From Solen grandis (Eukaryota > Mollusca > Bivalvia > Adapedonta > Solenidae): a stretch of 64,000 nucleotides of DNA. Numbering within the stretch: position 1 is the stretch's first letter; the number at the start of each line of letters is the position of its first letter. The notes below the pieces were generated by a model, which saw only the letters and a program-made list of their open reading frames with translations, made no database searches and was not told where the DNA came from. Position numbers and translations under genes: made by a program. The DNA is taken from positions 58,975,342 through 59,039,341 of the forward strand of contig CM037777.1 of the NCBI GenBank assembly GCA_021229015.1. Direction: 5' to 3'. This document shows positions 25,945 through 39,942 of this stretch, piece by piece.

Positions 25945-27258
25945 TTTAGTTCACCTGAGCACAATGTGCTCAACGTGAGCTTTTGTGATCACCCGTCGTC
26001 CGTTGTGCGTCGTCAACAATTTGCTTTAAACGGCATCTCTTCTGAAACCGCTAGAGAGAATTCGATTAAACTTGGCAGGGATAATTCTTGGGTGAACCGC
26101 CACAAGAGTTGCGTAAATAAACTTGATCAATGTAGAATTCTAGTAACCATGGCAACGGAAAAATAAAAAAAAATATGAAAACTTTAAAAATCATCTTCTT
26201 TAAAACTACTGATAAGATTTCAAAATATTTTAGTACAGATTTTCCTTGGGTGACCCTTTACCAAGATTGCTAAAATTAATCCGATCCGTAAAAAAACATG
26301 GCCGCAAGGGGCGGGGCTAATTTGCCACACACACACACACACACACACATAAAAAACTTTAAGCGACATCCTCTCTGAAACCGGTGGACACATTTTGATT
26401 AAACTTGGCAGGGGTGATCCTTGGGTGAACCTTCATAAAAATGCGAAAATAAACTTAATTCATGTAGAACTCTGGTTGCCATTGCAATGGAAAGAAAAAA
26501 AAAGAAGAAAACTTTAAAAATCATCTTCTTCAAAACTACTGGCAAGATTTCAAAATGTTTTAGTACAGATGTTCCTTGAGTAATCCAATATTAAGGTGAG
26601 CGATCAGGACCTCTTTGGCATTCTTGTTTAATCTGCTGTAAGTTCTGTTTTTCATTGGATTGCTTCAATATTTGGAAGGTTGCTTAAGTGGAGTGGCCCT
26701 TACATTATGCAATGACCTTGACCTTTGACCTACTTTTTTTTAATCTGCTAAATTTTTTGGTTGCTTCAATATTTAGACAGTTGCTTAAGTGGATGGACCT
26801 CTTCATTATGCAGTGATCTTGACCTTTTACATGCTTTGATTAAAAAAAAGCCCTAAAAAACACAGAGCTAAAAATAGAAAAATCTTTAAACAACATCTTC
26901 TCCTAAACCGCTTAGCTGATTTGATAAAACTTTACAGGAATGATCACTGGGTGATACAGCACAAAATAGCTATAATGATTCTGGTCATCCAACGAAGATG
27001 ACCCGTCAGAGCTAAAAATAGAAGAAAAAAATCTTTAACAAATATCTCCTAAGCCGCAGAGCAGTCTTTGACATTTTGAATAGAACACGATTACACAGTA
27101 TCGAATCCAGTTGCCCATATCAACACATTTTTATTACAGTGTTTTGACCCTTTGCTTCTTAATTACTACATATTATGTGTAATTTTCCTTACTTAAGCAA
27201 TTCCTCTCTAGCAGTTGAATTCAGGTGAGCGATTTAGGGCCATCATGGCCTTCTTGTT
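25945..27258 (-). mobile_element. GCTCACCTGAG dispersed repeat, unit C
   Basis: As in unit B, with one change in the head (agttcacctgag) and an internal replacement near 26738-26758 by a T-rich patch. Confidence 0.68.
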
Positions 27259-29495
27259 GATAATGTAAAAACGAACGGGTTTGGATTAAAGGGGTAATAC
27301 ATATCTATATGATATAAAAATGTTTGAACAGAAGAAAAGGATGTCAGATAGCGTTGGGAAAATTTGCATTATTTTTTTTTTCTAAAGAAATACTGTATGT
27401 GTAATTAATTAAATGATATGCCCACCAAAAAAATTATGTTGCGCAGTGAAATATCATTATTATACTTATATGGCCATATTTTGAAAGAGAAATCTCTCTT
27501 TTTATCATAAAACACAAGTTTAAATTCAAAATGCAAATTTATCATAATTTGTAGCGAATTAATTATTAATCAGTTTTGAATATGTAGGTTACATAAAAGA
27601 ATATGTATGTTGTTTCCCGGTGGCAAACATGTTCAAAATATGAACATGAAAATGATTGCTTTTATGAATATATCCGTATACAATTCGTGGTGTTTTGTTG
27701 AGGGCGAACAGTAAACTACGAAATTTGAAATATATATACATTTGCATGTGTTTAATATAAAACGATTAAAATAAACAGTTGCGTTTCTTTTCTAAGACTT
27801 TGTTAAAAGCAGACTTTGGAAGATTACATATTAACAATTTGTTCCAACCAAGAGACACACGCACTTAAACTTAAGAAGAAGACAAAACTCTTTGACAGAA
27901 TCGATATCCTGGCCTATGATTGAGTTCCCTACCATGAAAGGAATATTTTCTATTATTTTTTCTCACCATATTGCATTTAATTGGATATGCACCTGGCACA
28001 ATGATTATGAGCTTAAACGGAAATTGCGACATAAATATCATGTAACTTCAGTCTGTCAGTAGGTGGAATGTAACATTGAAGATGAATTGTCTTCAAATCG
28101 AAAGAGATATAAAAGGAGTTTCCACATAAATATAATCACCCAGAACTGTACGGCTTTCCACTAGGTCATGTATTTCCTGAAGATGATTTTCCACCTTTTT
28201 ATGTCCATTTTCCTTAATATGATTGGGTGAAAGGATTTAATATATAATTTGAAAAAAAATCGAACCAGAAGAGATTAGTAGTTGATGTAACAGTTTTGCA
28301 CTATCTAGTTGTTGGCTTTGATCTGCCAGTGTGACAATGCATATCAAGATGTTCTGTACAATTAGCATTTTGTAATATATGAGCTAATTGATGAAAATAC
28401 TTTTGTTTCTTGTTCCTACCATTTTTATTTATCTTCCATTCAAAGATGCACGACTATAAAAAAAAAATTATTTAGGAAAAATAAATTAATTATTGTTTCT
28501 GAGTATTTGTTTTTAGATTCAAATTCCAAACCTTAAATTATTACGAGCCAACTAAATAATTTGGGGGGGGGGGGCGCATGAAGGCATATGAAATGCTTCC
28601 TAGTTGATATTATGTTTTTATACAATCTATCTTTTTTTGTCATTCTAATACTGTAACAGGGTAAATGTTCACATTTCTCATATTAAGGTAATGCAGATTT
28701 ATAATTGGAAACTGATCTAGAAATCTTATCAGAAGCAACCAATATCAGATGGATATTCGGAACATGTCTTGTCTCGTATTGATCGATATACAAAGTAACT
28801 ACTTACATTGATTCCCCCTATGTAATATCTAGGGGAAAACGCTCAAATTAAGTTGAGTTTTGCATATAATGCATACATATAATGTTGATATAGATTACTG
28901 TCTGTCAGCCCTCCTGTGCCAAATTCTGTTCATTGATCTTTATTTGTAAGTCGTATTTTGTCACGACAGTTCATAGCTGGATTTTTTTTTATCTTATTGA
29001 TTGGTTTGAAATTAAAACAAAGCTTAAATGAAACTGACGAATTTGACAAGTCGAATGTGGTTTGTAAGGAATGCATTAACTGGAAAACTGTACTGCACAA
29101 GGAAATGTATGGAATCGTTCATATCGCGACTTATTCTACTCCTTAAACTAAAGCACTCTACTTTTGAGATTTCTTTGTAAATCGAAATGCATTAAAAATC
29201 ACAAATGATGTCGTTATTTGTATTATAAGAGCATCATGTTGGAATCTTTATTCTACTTTTTTTTTTGGTACAAATTATTTTTCAGGTGAGGAAATATATA
29301 CATAGTATATGTAGTCTAGTAACTGTCTATGAAATGAACACATTACTCCTTCCCTCTATTTAAATATATGTGATATAGAAAACCTACAGAGGCTGTCAAG
29401 GATTGGCAGCAGACTGGACATTCTGCATAATAGTAGGACAAACACTTTTCAAATTATCAATATATATTCGAAATCTAGATACACATTATATTGAT

Positions 29496-29926
29496 CCATC
29501 GTCGAAAACACACGGTATATAATTCGTTATCACTGCTGTATATACTGTGGGATTTTTAGCTGGCAAAACTTTGTTTTCAGGAATATTAATCAGCTGCTTG
29601 CTGACCAAAGAAATAACGCATAGTATTATGAATACTCTTCGTTGAAATTTATAAAAGCAAAAGCTGACTCATTGTTCCCGGAAGATAAACCGCAACGCTT
29701 AGGCGAGGAGTGTTACGTCAGCTCTACGTGGTAGATTAAAGCTCACTTTCAAATTCTCGCGCCGTTTCCTTGGTCAAATGATCCCCGCTGTCGCCACGAT
29801 GTCTCTATCATGGGTCCAGTGAAATGCCTAATCAATAATTCATAAGTACGAAGTTTTGCCAACCAAATACCCCACGACAGATTAAGAAGCAAACGAATTG
29901 TACGACCGTGGGTTTTTCGACGGTGG
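29496..29926. mobile_element. 431-bp TIR element, unit C
   Basis: Same ends and length as in A and B. 'atattgat' lies at 29488-29495 and 29927-29934. Confidence 0.7.
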
Positions 29927-32900
29927 ATATTGATCATACAATGCTCAAAATTTTGATACAAAACTAAATATTGTTTCTAAATTCTAAAATACGAGTAGGT
30001 CGATATAAAGTCGTAAGTTACATATTTAGATTAACAAAAACCCACCCGAGTGCGACTGAGATTATTAAAGCTTTGTCTATATCATTTTTAACTGCAAGAA
30101 TATTTTAGTTTTCTTCTATGATCAGTATCATGTTATATTCCCCAAATAGGACAATCCTTGGTGAATATAAGCGTCCTTGTAATAAACATAGAATACAATA
30201 ATAAAAAAACAACAAAAACAAAAAAAGTTAACATATATGTATGAAGAAATCTCACAGAGAATGAGCTAAACAAAATATCGTCGAGAGACACAGGAGAAAT
30301 TAATAGCTTAAAATATAAATTATATCTTTTTCCTTAAAAAAAAGTTATAACAGTTATTAATAGATGTGTATATACCATAAAAATGTTACATGTCATTTCC
30401 CATTTGCCAAAACTAAACATTAAACTATTAATATTTATATGTTTAACTTATAATTAACAAAATAGTACTAAGCATGTACTCTGACATTAACATGTCAATT
30501 TAATACAGTCAATCTTGTAAACATAAACTGAAGACTGACCTCGATCTGGTCAGAGGTTAATCAATTGCTGAGAATTCAATCTTTATTATCAAATAGTGGC
30601 TGTCATCTAGAAGGCGACAACTTAAACATGTTTGACTGTTGTAGGTATGCAAAGATTCCATTTTTATATTCTTAAAATCATACGTTTGCCTTAAGCTGCT
30701 CATAAATGGCAAGTTCTCGTAAAATAGTATTTAAGATAACAAAAAGGAATTCGTCATTTTACTATTCTTTATTTTTCTATTCCTGTCACTATCAATCTAA
30801 AACGAACAACCATACAATCATATGTAGACGGATGTACCGAAATGCTATACAAATATACAATATATGAAAAAGACGAGAGGGAAATATCAAAACGAATAAA
30901 ATATATTGTATATTAAACAAGAAATTTATTTAAAAAAAGACATTCGGCGAAAGAGAAAAAAAAAAATGAAAGTTAACGAAAGTAAAAGTGTTACAATAAA
31001 ATATATATTTAATAATGCTGGAAAGTTTTAATAGTATGTGATTTTAAAATAATGCTAGAAAACGTATTTTTCGCTTAATTCAGGAGATGTAATATACTAT
31101 AGCCAGTAAACAAAAATAAAGAAAGAAACAAAAATGTAATATAAATGAAACATAAAAAAGGTATCGTCAATGTGATTTGATCTCGGAACACTTTGTTTAG
31201 CTGACGAGCCCTTCACCAGCTGTTACTATAAATAGCTTTTTGCGACTTGGAGGGACGAGTCCAATATTAAGGGTAACTACGTTTTATAAGGACTCACAAC
31301 TGCTTACTTTTTCAGCTGGGTGGTTTTTAAGTTAGAATAGGTGGATTAAATTGTTATTTTCCAGTTGACAATCATGCAGAAAGATATGCACCCTGAAACT
31401 CCTATTTCATGATGGAATATCCTAATACAATTTATGCAAACCAATGAAACGAGTACTTTTTTGAACCCTTTGGTTGTTAACCAAGATTAGATTGGTTCAA
31501 AAAGTAGGTCAAAATCCATTTTATACAACTTACACCGAAATATTATACCCATACATTTTACTATTGTATGAGACTTTATTTCAAAATGTTAATGTCTTAA
31601 TTTTACATGACACTTTCACTAAAAAATCATATTTTCAGATCAAAAGAAATGAAATAAATTAAAATCTTTGAAAAAAAAAAGAATCAATATCCTGGCCTTT
31701 GTTAGAATTTCCTTCCGTAACACACACGCTTCCTTTCAATTGTTCTCGTCAATGTTGCATTTTCACGCATCTCTTTGACCGGAATTTTCACTGGGAACAA
31801 TCGTGGACGGTTAAAACGGATATTGCGATATAAATAACACGTAACTTTACTCTGGCAGTAGAATGAATATATAACACATGATAAATTGTCTTAAAATGAG
31901 ATAACGGCTATACTCAATCTCCATAGAAAACTTGGTGAGCCAGAACTATAAGACAAGAGACAGAACAGCCGTGTAAAATTTAATTAATTTTCCACGTGTT
32001 TATGTGTTCCAGTATCTAAGAGAACGTGACAGGATAGGACAATTTGATATATGAAGATCAAATCATTATAGAGAGATAAATAGTTACTGTCAAATATATG
32101 CTCAAAAGTTACGATTAATGAAATGATTGATGACATTTTGCAATGAATGAAACTGAAGAATATACAACTATGAATACTAAAAAAGTATATTTCTCGTTCA
32201 AAGAACTGAAATATAACATAAACAACCAGATTTTAAGGAAAACATAGATTGTCTGTTCTTAAAAGGGTTCATAAATATATCTAACTGATACAAATGTATT
32301 ATCAAACCTATTTTAGGGATATGGATTTATTAATACGGACAATATCAAATGGAGAAGGAAGTTCTAGATCTACATTGATACAATATCATCTAGAGAATCA
32401 TTTCAAATTATTTTGCCAGACATCAGTTCTGTTTGATATATAACATTATGGAATAATACAGTACAAATCAATTCATAGAAACTGCTTAAGTCTTATAATG
32501 ACAATTAATTTTCTATGATTTCATATTTTGTATGAAAAGTATAAAAGTAAGAAAGTTCAGGAATGCACTGTGCATTAACAACAATGTACTTGGGCTTTCA
32601 TCTATTTTCCCATCACGTTGTATTTCAGATGACTGTTAAAATTACAGGTAATGGCATAAAAGAAAATTAGGAATTACGGAATCTTACATGAATTAAAACT
32701 TCAAGCGCTTCTCAGATACCTGTAGTTCTAAATCACTGGCAGCAGACAAATTCATTAATGTCTTGAGTTCACAGAGTTCAACAAGTGCATCCAGTATTAA
32801 TGCGATATAAATTTTGATTCTTTCCAAGCAAAATAATGTCTTTTGAATTAATTTGAAAAGGTTTAAAGTTGCACATACAATCCCGAAAATGAGATTTGAA

Positions 32901-33484
32901 AAAAAATGCTAAAGTCACACATAAACGTAGGAAAAATATATACGACAAGTGAACAAAATTTATGTCCTGAACTTTGATAGAATTTCTGTTTATAATATAT
33001 ATGTAATCTAAGATGAAATATTTTGATTTACTACATGGTGTATAATTTGAATGATCTAATCAAAGGATGATATAGACGAGCAGTTGTTGGTAAGGTTCTC
33101 TGTTATCAATCTCAGTGTTGACTTTAATCAGGTAGTGTGCCAACGCATATCACAAATGCCGTTCACTATTTTGTATAATTGTGATGTATATTTTTATTAA
33201 TTATGTGTATGTAACACAAAAAACTGTAAAGTTTACGTGTAATAAAATCTGTTCTGTTCTATTCTATTCTATGAAATGATTGATGTTCACACATTTTGAT
33301 ATCTTGTTTCTCACTTTCTCGTTCATTATCGTACATTATGTGGACACCGTGCACACCTATTCTTTCTCATATATATTAAAAATCATGCATTTCTCAAAGT
33401 AAATGAGTTGGTTAACGTTTCATTGTATGTATGTACTAGTGCATATATCGTAAATTGAAATGCACACCCAACACATTTTTGGCG

Positions 33485-34836
33485 ATTTTTAGCTCACCTG
33501 AGCACAATGTGCTCAGCGTGAGCTTTTGTGATCACCCGTCGTCCATTGTGCGTCGTCAACAATTTCCTTTAAACGGCATCTCTTCTGAAACCGCTAGAGA
33601 GAATTCGATTAAACTTGGCAGGGATAATTCTTGGATGAACCGCCACAAGAGTTGCGTAAATAAACTTGATCAGTGTAGAATTCTAGTAACCATGGCAACG
33701 GAAAAAAAAAATGAAAACTTTAAAAATCATCTTCTTTAAAACTACTGATAAGATTTCAAAATATTTTAGTACAGATTTTCCTTGGGTGACCATTTACCAA
33801 GATTGCTAAAATTAATCCGATCCGTAAAAAACATGGCCGCAAGGGGCGGGGCTAATTTGCCACACACACACACACACATAAAAAACTTTAAGCGACATCC
33901 TCTCTGAAACCGGTGGACACATTTTGATTAAACTTGGCAGGGGTGATCCTTGGGTGAACCTTCATAAAAATGCGAAAATAAACTTAATTCATGTAGAACT
34001 CTGGTTGCAATTGCAATGGAAAGAAAAAAAAGAAGAAAACTTTAAAAACCATCTTCTTCAAAACTACTGGCAAGATTTCAAAATGTTTTAGTACAGATGT
34101 TCCTTGAGTAATCCAATATTAAGGTGAGCGATCAGGACCTCTTTGGCATTCTTGTTTAATCTGCTGTAAGTTCTGTTTTTCATTGGATTGCTTCAATATT
34201 TGGAAGGTTGCTTAAGTGGAGTGGCCCTTACATTATGCAGTGACCTTGATCTTTGACCTACTTTTGATGAAAAAAGTGGCGTCTGGACAGGTTTACCTTT
34301 TGGTGAATCTCCTATAACTTCTGTGAGCTTCATTGGGTTGCTTCAATATTTAGACAGTTGCTTAAGTGGATGGACCTCTTCATTATGCAGTGATCTTGAC
34401 CTTTTACATGTTTTGATTTAAAAAAAAGCCCTAAAAAACACAGAGTTAAAATAGAAAAAATCTTTAAACAACATCTTCTCCTAAACCGCTCAGCTGATTT
34501 GATAAAACTTTACAGGAATGGTCACTGGGTGATACAGCACAAAACAGTTATAATGATTCTGGTCATCCAACGAAGATGACCCGTCAGAGCTAAAAATAGA
34601 AAAAAAAATCTTTAACAAATATCTCCTAAGCCGCAGAGCAGTCTTTGACATTTTGAATAGAACACGATTACACAGTATCGAATCCAGTTGCCCATATCAA
34701 CACATTTTTATTACAGTGTTTTGACCCATAGCTTCTTAATTACTACATATTACGTGTAATTTACCTTACTTAAGCAATTCCTCTCTAGCAGTTGAATTCA
34801 GGTGGGCGATTTAGGGCCATCATGGTCTTCTTGTTG
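33485..34836 (-). mobile_element. GCTCACCTGAG dispersed repeat, unit D
   Basis: Same repeat with the 57-bp segment present. It has several private substitutions, more than separate B from C. The open frame at 33455-33739 is translation of the repeat. Confidence 0.7.
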
Positions 34837-37105
34837 ATTATGTAAAAACGAACGGGTTTGGATTAAAGGGGTAATACATATCTATATGATATAAAAATGT
34901 TTGAACAGAAGAAAAGGATGTCAGATAGCGTTGGGAATATTTGCATTATTTTTTTTTCTAAAGAAATACTGTATGTGTAATTAATTAAATGATATGCCCA
35001 CCAAAAAAATTATGTTGCGCAGTGAAATATCATTATTATAATTAGATGGACAATTATGTTATCAGGCCATATTTTGAAAGAGAAATCTCTCTTTTTATCA
35101 TAAAACACAAGTTTATATTCAAAAATCAAATTAATCATAATTTGTAGCGAATTAATTATTAATCAGTTTTGAATATGTAGGTTACATAAAAGAATATGTA
35201 TGCTGTTTCCCGGTGGCAAACATGTTCAAAATATGAACATGAAAATGATTGCTTTTATGAATATATCCGTATACAATTCGTGGTGTTTTGTTGAGGGCGA
35301 ACAGTAAACTACGAAATTTGAAATATATATACATTTGCATGTGTTTAATATAAAACGATTAAAATAAACAGTTGCGTTTCTTTTCTAAGACTTTGTTAAA
35401 AGCAGACTTTGGAAGATTACATATTAACAATTTGTTCCAACCAAGAGACACACGCACTTAAACTTAAGAAGAAGACAAAACTCTTTGACAGAATCGATAT
35501 CCTGGCCTATGATTGGGTTCCCTACCATGAAAGGAATATTTTCTATTATTTTTTCTCACCATATTGCATTTAATTGGATATGCACCTGGCACAATGATTA
35601 TGAGCTTAAACGGAAATTGCGACATAAATATCACGTAACTTCAGTCTGTCAGTAGGTGGAATGTAACATTGAAGATGAATTGTCTTCAAATAGAAAGAGA
35701 TATAAAAGGAGTTTCCACATAAATATAATCACCCAGAACTGTACGGCTTACCACATGGTCATGTATTTCCTGAAGATGATTTTCCACCTTTTTATGTCCC
35801 TTTTCCTTAATATGATTGGGTGAAAGGATTTAATATATAATTTGAATAAAAATCGAACCAGAAGAGATTAGTAGTTGATGTAACAGTTTTGCACTATCTA
35901 GTTGTTGGCTTTGATCTGCCAGTGTGACAATGCATATCAAGATGTTCTGTACAATTAGCTTTTTGTAATATATGAGCTAATTGATGAAAATACTTTTGTT
36001 TCTTGTTCCTACCATTTTTATTTATCTTCCATTCAAAGATGCACGACTTTCAAAAAAAATCATTTAGGAAAAATGTCAAATTAACATGCTTGATTGCATT
36101 TCAGTGAGTATTTGTTTTTAGATTCAAAGTTCGCAAACCTTAAACTTATTACGAGCCAACTAAAGAATTGGGGGGGGGGGGGACTGGGGGCGCATGAAGG
36201 CATATGAAATGCTTCCTAGTTGATATTATGTTTTTATACAATCTATCTTTTTTTGTCATTCTAATGCTGTAACAGGGTAAATGTTCACATTTCTCATATT
36301 AAGGTAATGCAGATTTATAATTGGAAACTGATCTAGAAATCTTATCAGAAGCAACCAATATCAGATGGATATTCGGAACATGTCTTGTCTCGTATTGATC
36401 GATATACAAAGTAACTACTTACTTTGATTCCCCCTATGTAATATCTAGGGGAAAACGCTCAAATTAAGTTGAGTTTTGCATATAATGCATACATATAATG
36501 TTGATATAGATTACTGTCTGTCAGCCCTCCCGTGCCAAATTCTGTTAATTGATCTTTATTTGTAAGTCGTATTTTGTCACGACAGTTCATAGCTGGATTT
36601 TTTTTATCTTATTGATTGGTTTGAAATTAAAACAAAGCTTAAATGAAACTGACAAATTTGACAAGTCGAGTGTGGTTTGTAAGGAATGCATTAACTGGAA
36701 AACTGTACTGCACAAGGAAATGTATGGAATCGTTCATATCGCGACTTATTCCACTCCTTAAACTAAAGCACTCTACTTTTGAGATTTCTTTGTAAATCGA
36801 AATGCATTAAATATCACAAATGATGTCGTTATTTGTATTATAAGAGCATCATGTTGGAATCTTTATTCTACTTTTTTTTCTACAAATTATTTTTCAGGTG
36901 AGGAAGTATATACAGAGTATATGTAGTCTAGTAACTGTCTATGAAATGAACACATCACTCCTTCCCTCTATTTAAATATGTGATATAGAAAACCTGCAGA
37001 GGCTGTCAAGGATTGGCAGCAGACTGGGCATTCTGCATAATAGTAGGACAAACACTTTTCAAATTATCAATATATATTCGAAATCTAAATACACATTATT
37101 TTGAT

Positions 37106-37537
37106 CCATCGTCGAAAACACACGGTATATAATTCGTTATCACTGCTGTATATACCGTGGGATTTTTAGCTGGCAAAACTTTGTTTTCAGGAATATTAAT
37201 CAGCTGCTTGCTGACCAAAGAAATAACGCATAGTATTATGAATACTCTTCGTTGAAATTTATAAAAGCAAAAGCTGACTCATTGTTCCCCGGAAGATAAA
37301 CCGCAACGCTTAGGCGAGGAGTGTTACGTCAGCTCTACGTGGTAGATTAAAGCTCACTTTCAAATTCTCGCGCCGTTTCCTTGGTCAAATGATCCCCGCT
37401 GTCGCCACGATGTCTCTATCATGGGTCCAGTGAAATGCCTAATCAATAATTCATAAGTTCGAAGTTTTGCCAACCAAATACCCCACGGCAGATTAAGAAG
37501 CAAACGAATTGAACGACCGTGGGTTTTTCGACGGTGG
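37106..37537. mobile_element. 432-bp TIR element, unit D
   Basis: Same element. The left target duplication is now 'attttgat' (one change) and the right is still 'atattgat' at 37538-37545. Confidence 0.68.
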
Positions 37538-39196
37538 ATATTGATCATACAATGCTCAAAATTTTGATACAAAGCTAAATATTGTTTCTAAATTCTAAAA
37601 TACGAGTAGGTCGATATAAAGTCGTAAGTTACATATTTAGATTAACAAAAACCCACCCGAGTGCGACTGAGATTATTAAAGCTTTGTCTATACCATTTTT
37701 AACTGCAAGAATATTTTAGTTTTCTTCTATGATCAGTATCATGTTATATTCCCCAAATAGGACAATCCTTGGTGAATATAAGCGTCCTTGTAATAAACAT
37801 AGAATACAATAATAAAAAAAAAAAAAAAAAAGTTAACATATATGTATGAAGAAATCTCACAGAGAATGAACTAAACAAAATATCGTCGAGAGACACAGGA
37901 GAAATTATTAGCTTAAAATATAAATTATATCTTTTTCCTTAAAAAAAAGTTATAACTTTTTAGATGTGTATTTTTTTAAACATTAAAAAAAAGACATTAA
38001 ATAATTTAAATATCAATCTTGTAAACATAAACTGAAGACTGACCTTGATCTGGTCAGAGGTTAATCAATTGCTGAGAATTCAATCTTTATTATCAAATAG
38101 TGACTGTCATCTAGAAGGCGACAACTTAAACATGTTTGACTGTTGTAGGTATGCAAAGATTCCATTTTTATATTCTTAAAATCATACGTTTGCCTTAAGC
38201 TGCTCATAAATGGCAAGTTCTCGTAAAATAGTATCTAAGATAACAAAAAGGAATTCGTCATTTTACAATTCTTTATTTTTCTATTCCTGTCACTATCAAT
38301 CTAAAACGAACAACCATACAATCATATGTAGACGGATGTACCGAAATGCTATACAAATATACAATATATGAATCAAAGACGAGAGGGAAATATCAAAACG
38401 AATAATATATGCGTTAACGAGGTTTAATTTTAAAAAAAATTTTTAAAAAAAACTTGGAAAGAAAAAAAATGAAAGTTAAAAAAGTAAAAGTGTTACAATA
38501 AAATACATATTTAATAATGCTGAAAAGTTTTAATACATGTAGTATGTGATTTTAAATTAATTATAGAAAACGTATTTGTCGCTTAATTCAGGAGATGTAA
38601 TATACTATAGCCAGTAAACAAAAATAAAGAAAGAAACAAAAATGTAATATAAATGAAACATAAAAAAAGTATCGTCAATGTGATTTGATCTCGGAACACT
38701 TTGTTTAGCTGACGAGCCCTTCACCAGCTGTTACTATAAATAGCTTTTTGCGACTTGGAGGGACGAGTCCAATACTAAGGTTAATTACCTTTTATAAGGA
38801 CTCACAACTGCTTACTTTTTCAGCTGGGTGGTTTTTAAGTTTGAATAGGTGGATTAAATTGTTATTTTCCAGTTGACAATCATGCAGAAAGATATGCACC
38901 CTGAAACTCCTATTTCATGATGGAATATCCTAATACAATTTATGCAAACCAATGAAACGAGTACTTTTTTTTAACCCTTTGGTTGTTAACCAAGATTAGA
39001 TTGGTTCAAGAAGAAGGTCAAAATCCATTTTATACAACTTACACCGAAATATTATACCCATACATTTTACTATTGTATGAGACTTTATTTCAAAATGTTA
39101 ATGTCTTAATTTTACATGACACTTTCACTAAAAAATCATATTTTCAGATCAAAAGAAATGAAATAAAATAAAATCTTTGAAAAAAAAAAAAAAAAA

Positions 39197-39600
39197 GAAT
39201 CAATATCCTGGCCTTTGTTAGAATTTCCTTCCGTAACACACACGCTTCCTTTCAATTGTTCTCGTCAATGTTGCATTTTCACACACTGCTTTGACCGGAA
39301 TCTTCAACTGGAACAATCGTGGACGGTTAAAACGGATATTGCGATATAAATAACACGTAACTTTACTCTGGCAGTAGAATGAATATATAAAACATGATTA
39401 ATTGTCTTAAAATGAGATAACGGCTATAATCAATCTCCATAGAAAACTTAGTGAGTCAGAACTATGAGACAAGAGACAGAAAAGCCGTGTAAAATTTAAT
39501 TAATTTTTAACATGTTTATGTGTTCCAGTATCTAAGAGAACGTTACAGGATGGGATAGTTTGATATATGAAGATCGATAGAGCAGTTACTGTCACATTTC
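39197..39600 (+). repeat. Partial fifth unit (E), module a only
   Basis: Begins 'gaatcaatatcctggcc' and follows module a to 'gaagatcgatag', then diverges into unique sequence. Its text 'cacactgctttgaccgg' is like unit A rather than B-D. This fits A's start and E being the outer ends of the original duplicated locus. Confidence 0.8.
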
Positions 39601-39898
39601 TGTTTCCTAGTTACAATACAGAGAATAATTATTGAACCTATTAAGTTAATGAAACTAAATAGCACATGTGTATAGCTTTGATTGTTACTTAACGTTTTAT
39701 GTTCCTTTGGAAAAAAAAAGGATTATAACATTAACACTGATTTTAGATAAATCACTCGCTTTGGTTAATTTTTTTTTAAATTAAAAATTTACCCAAATGT
39801 TGGGGTTCCGAAACGTCACATTTTAGTGCTTCTATGCAGATTTGGCTAAAATTTCAATAGAAAAATCAAATTGAATAAAAGCAAATGTGGTAAGGTAT

Positions 39899-39942
<44 letters not shown>

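Larger units (their letters stand above)
24425..31680 (+). repeat. Tandem array unit C (7,256 bp)
   Basis: Third unit, closest to B: the same about 258-bp loss in module a near 24540 and nearly identical text through 25150-27260. Private low-complexity patches occur at about 25000-25025, 26738-26758 (replacing about 50 bp of the dispersed repeat), 28450-28500 and a G run at 28563-28574. Confidence 0.92.
31681..39196 (+). repeat. Tandem array unit D (7,516 bp)
   Basis: Fourth unit. It keeps full-length module a like A (31681-32100) but carries B/C-type variants near its start ('cacgcatctctttgacc'). Low-complexity patches lie at 36170-36190 (G run), 37818-37832 (A run), 37956-38015 and 38420-38475, where unit sequence is replaced by A/T-rich filler. 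Confidence 0.92.
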
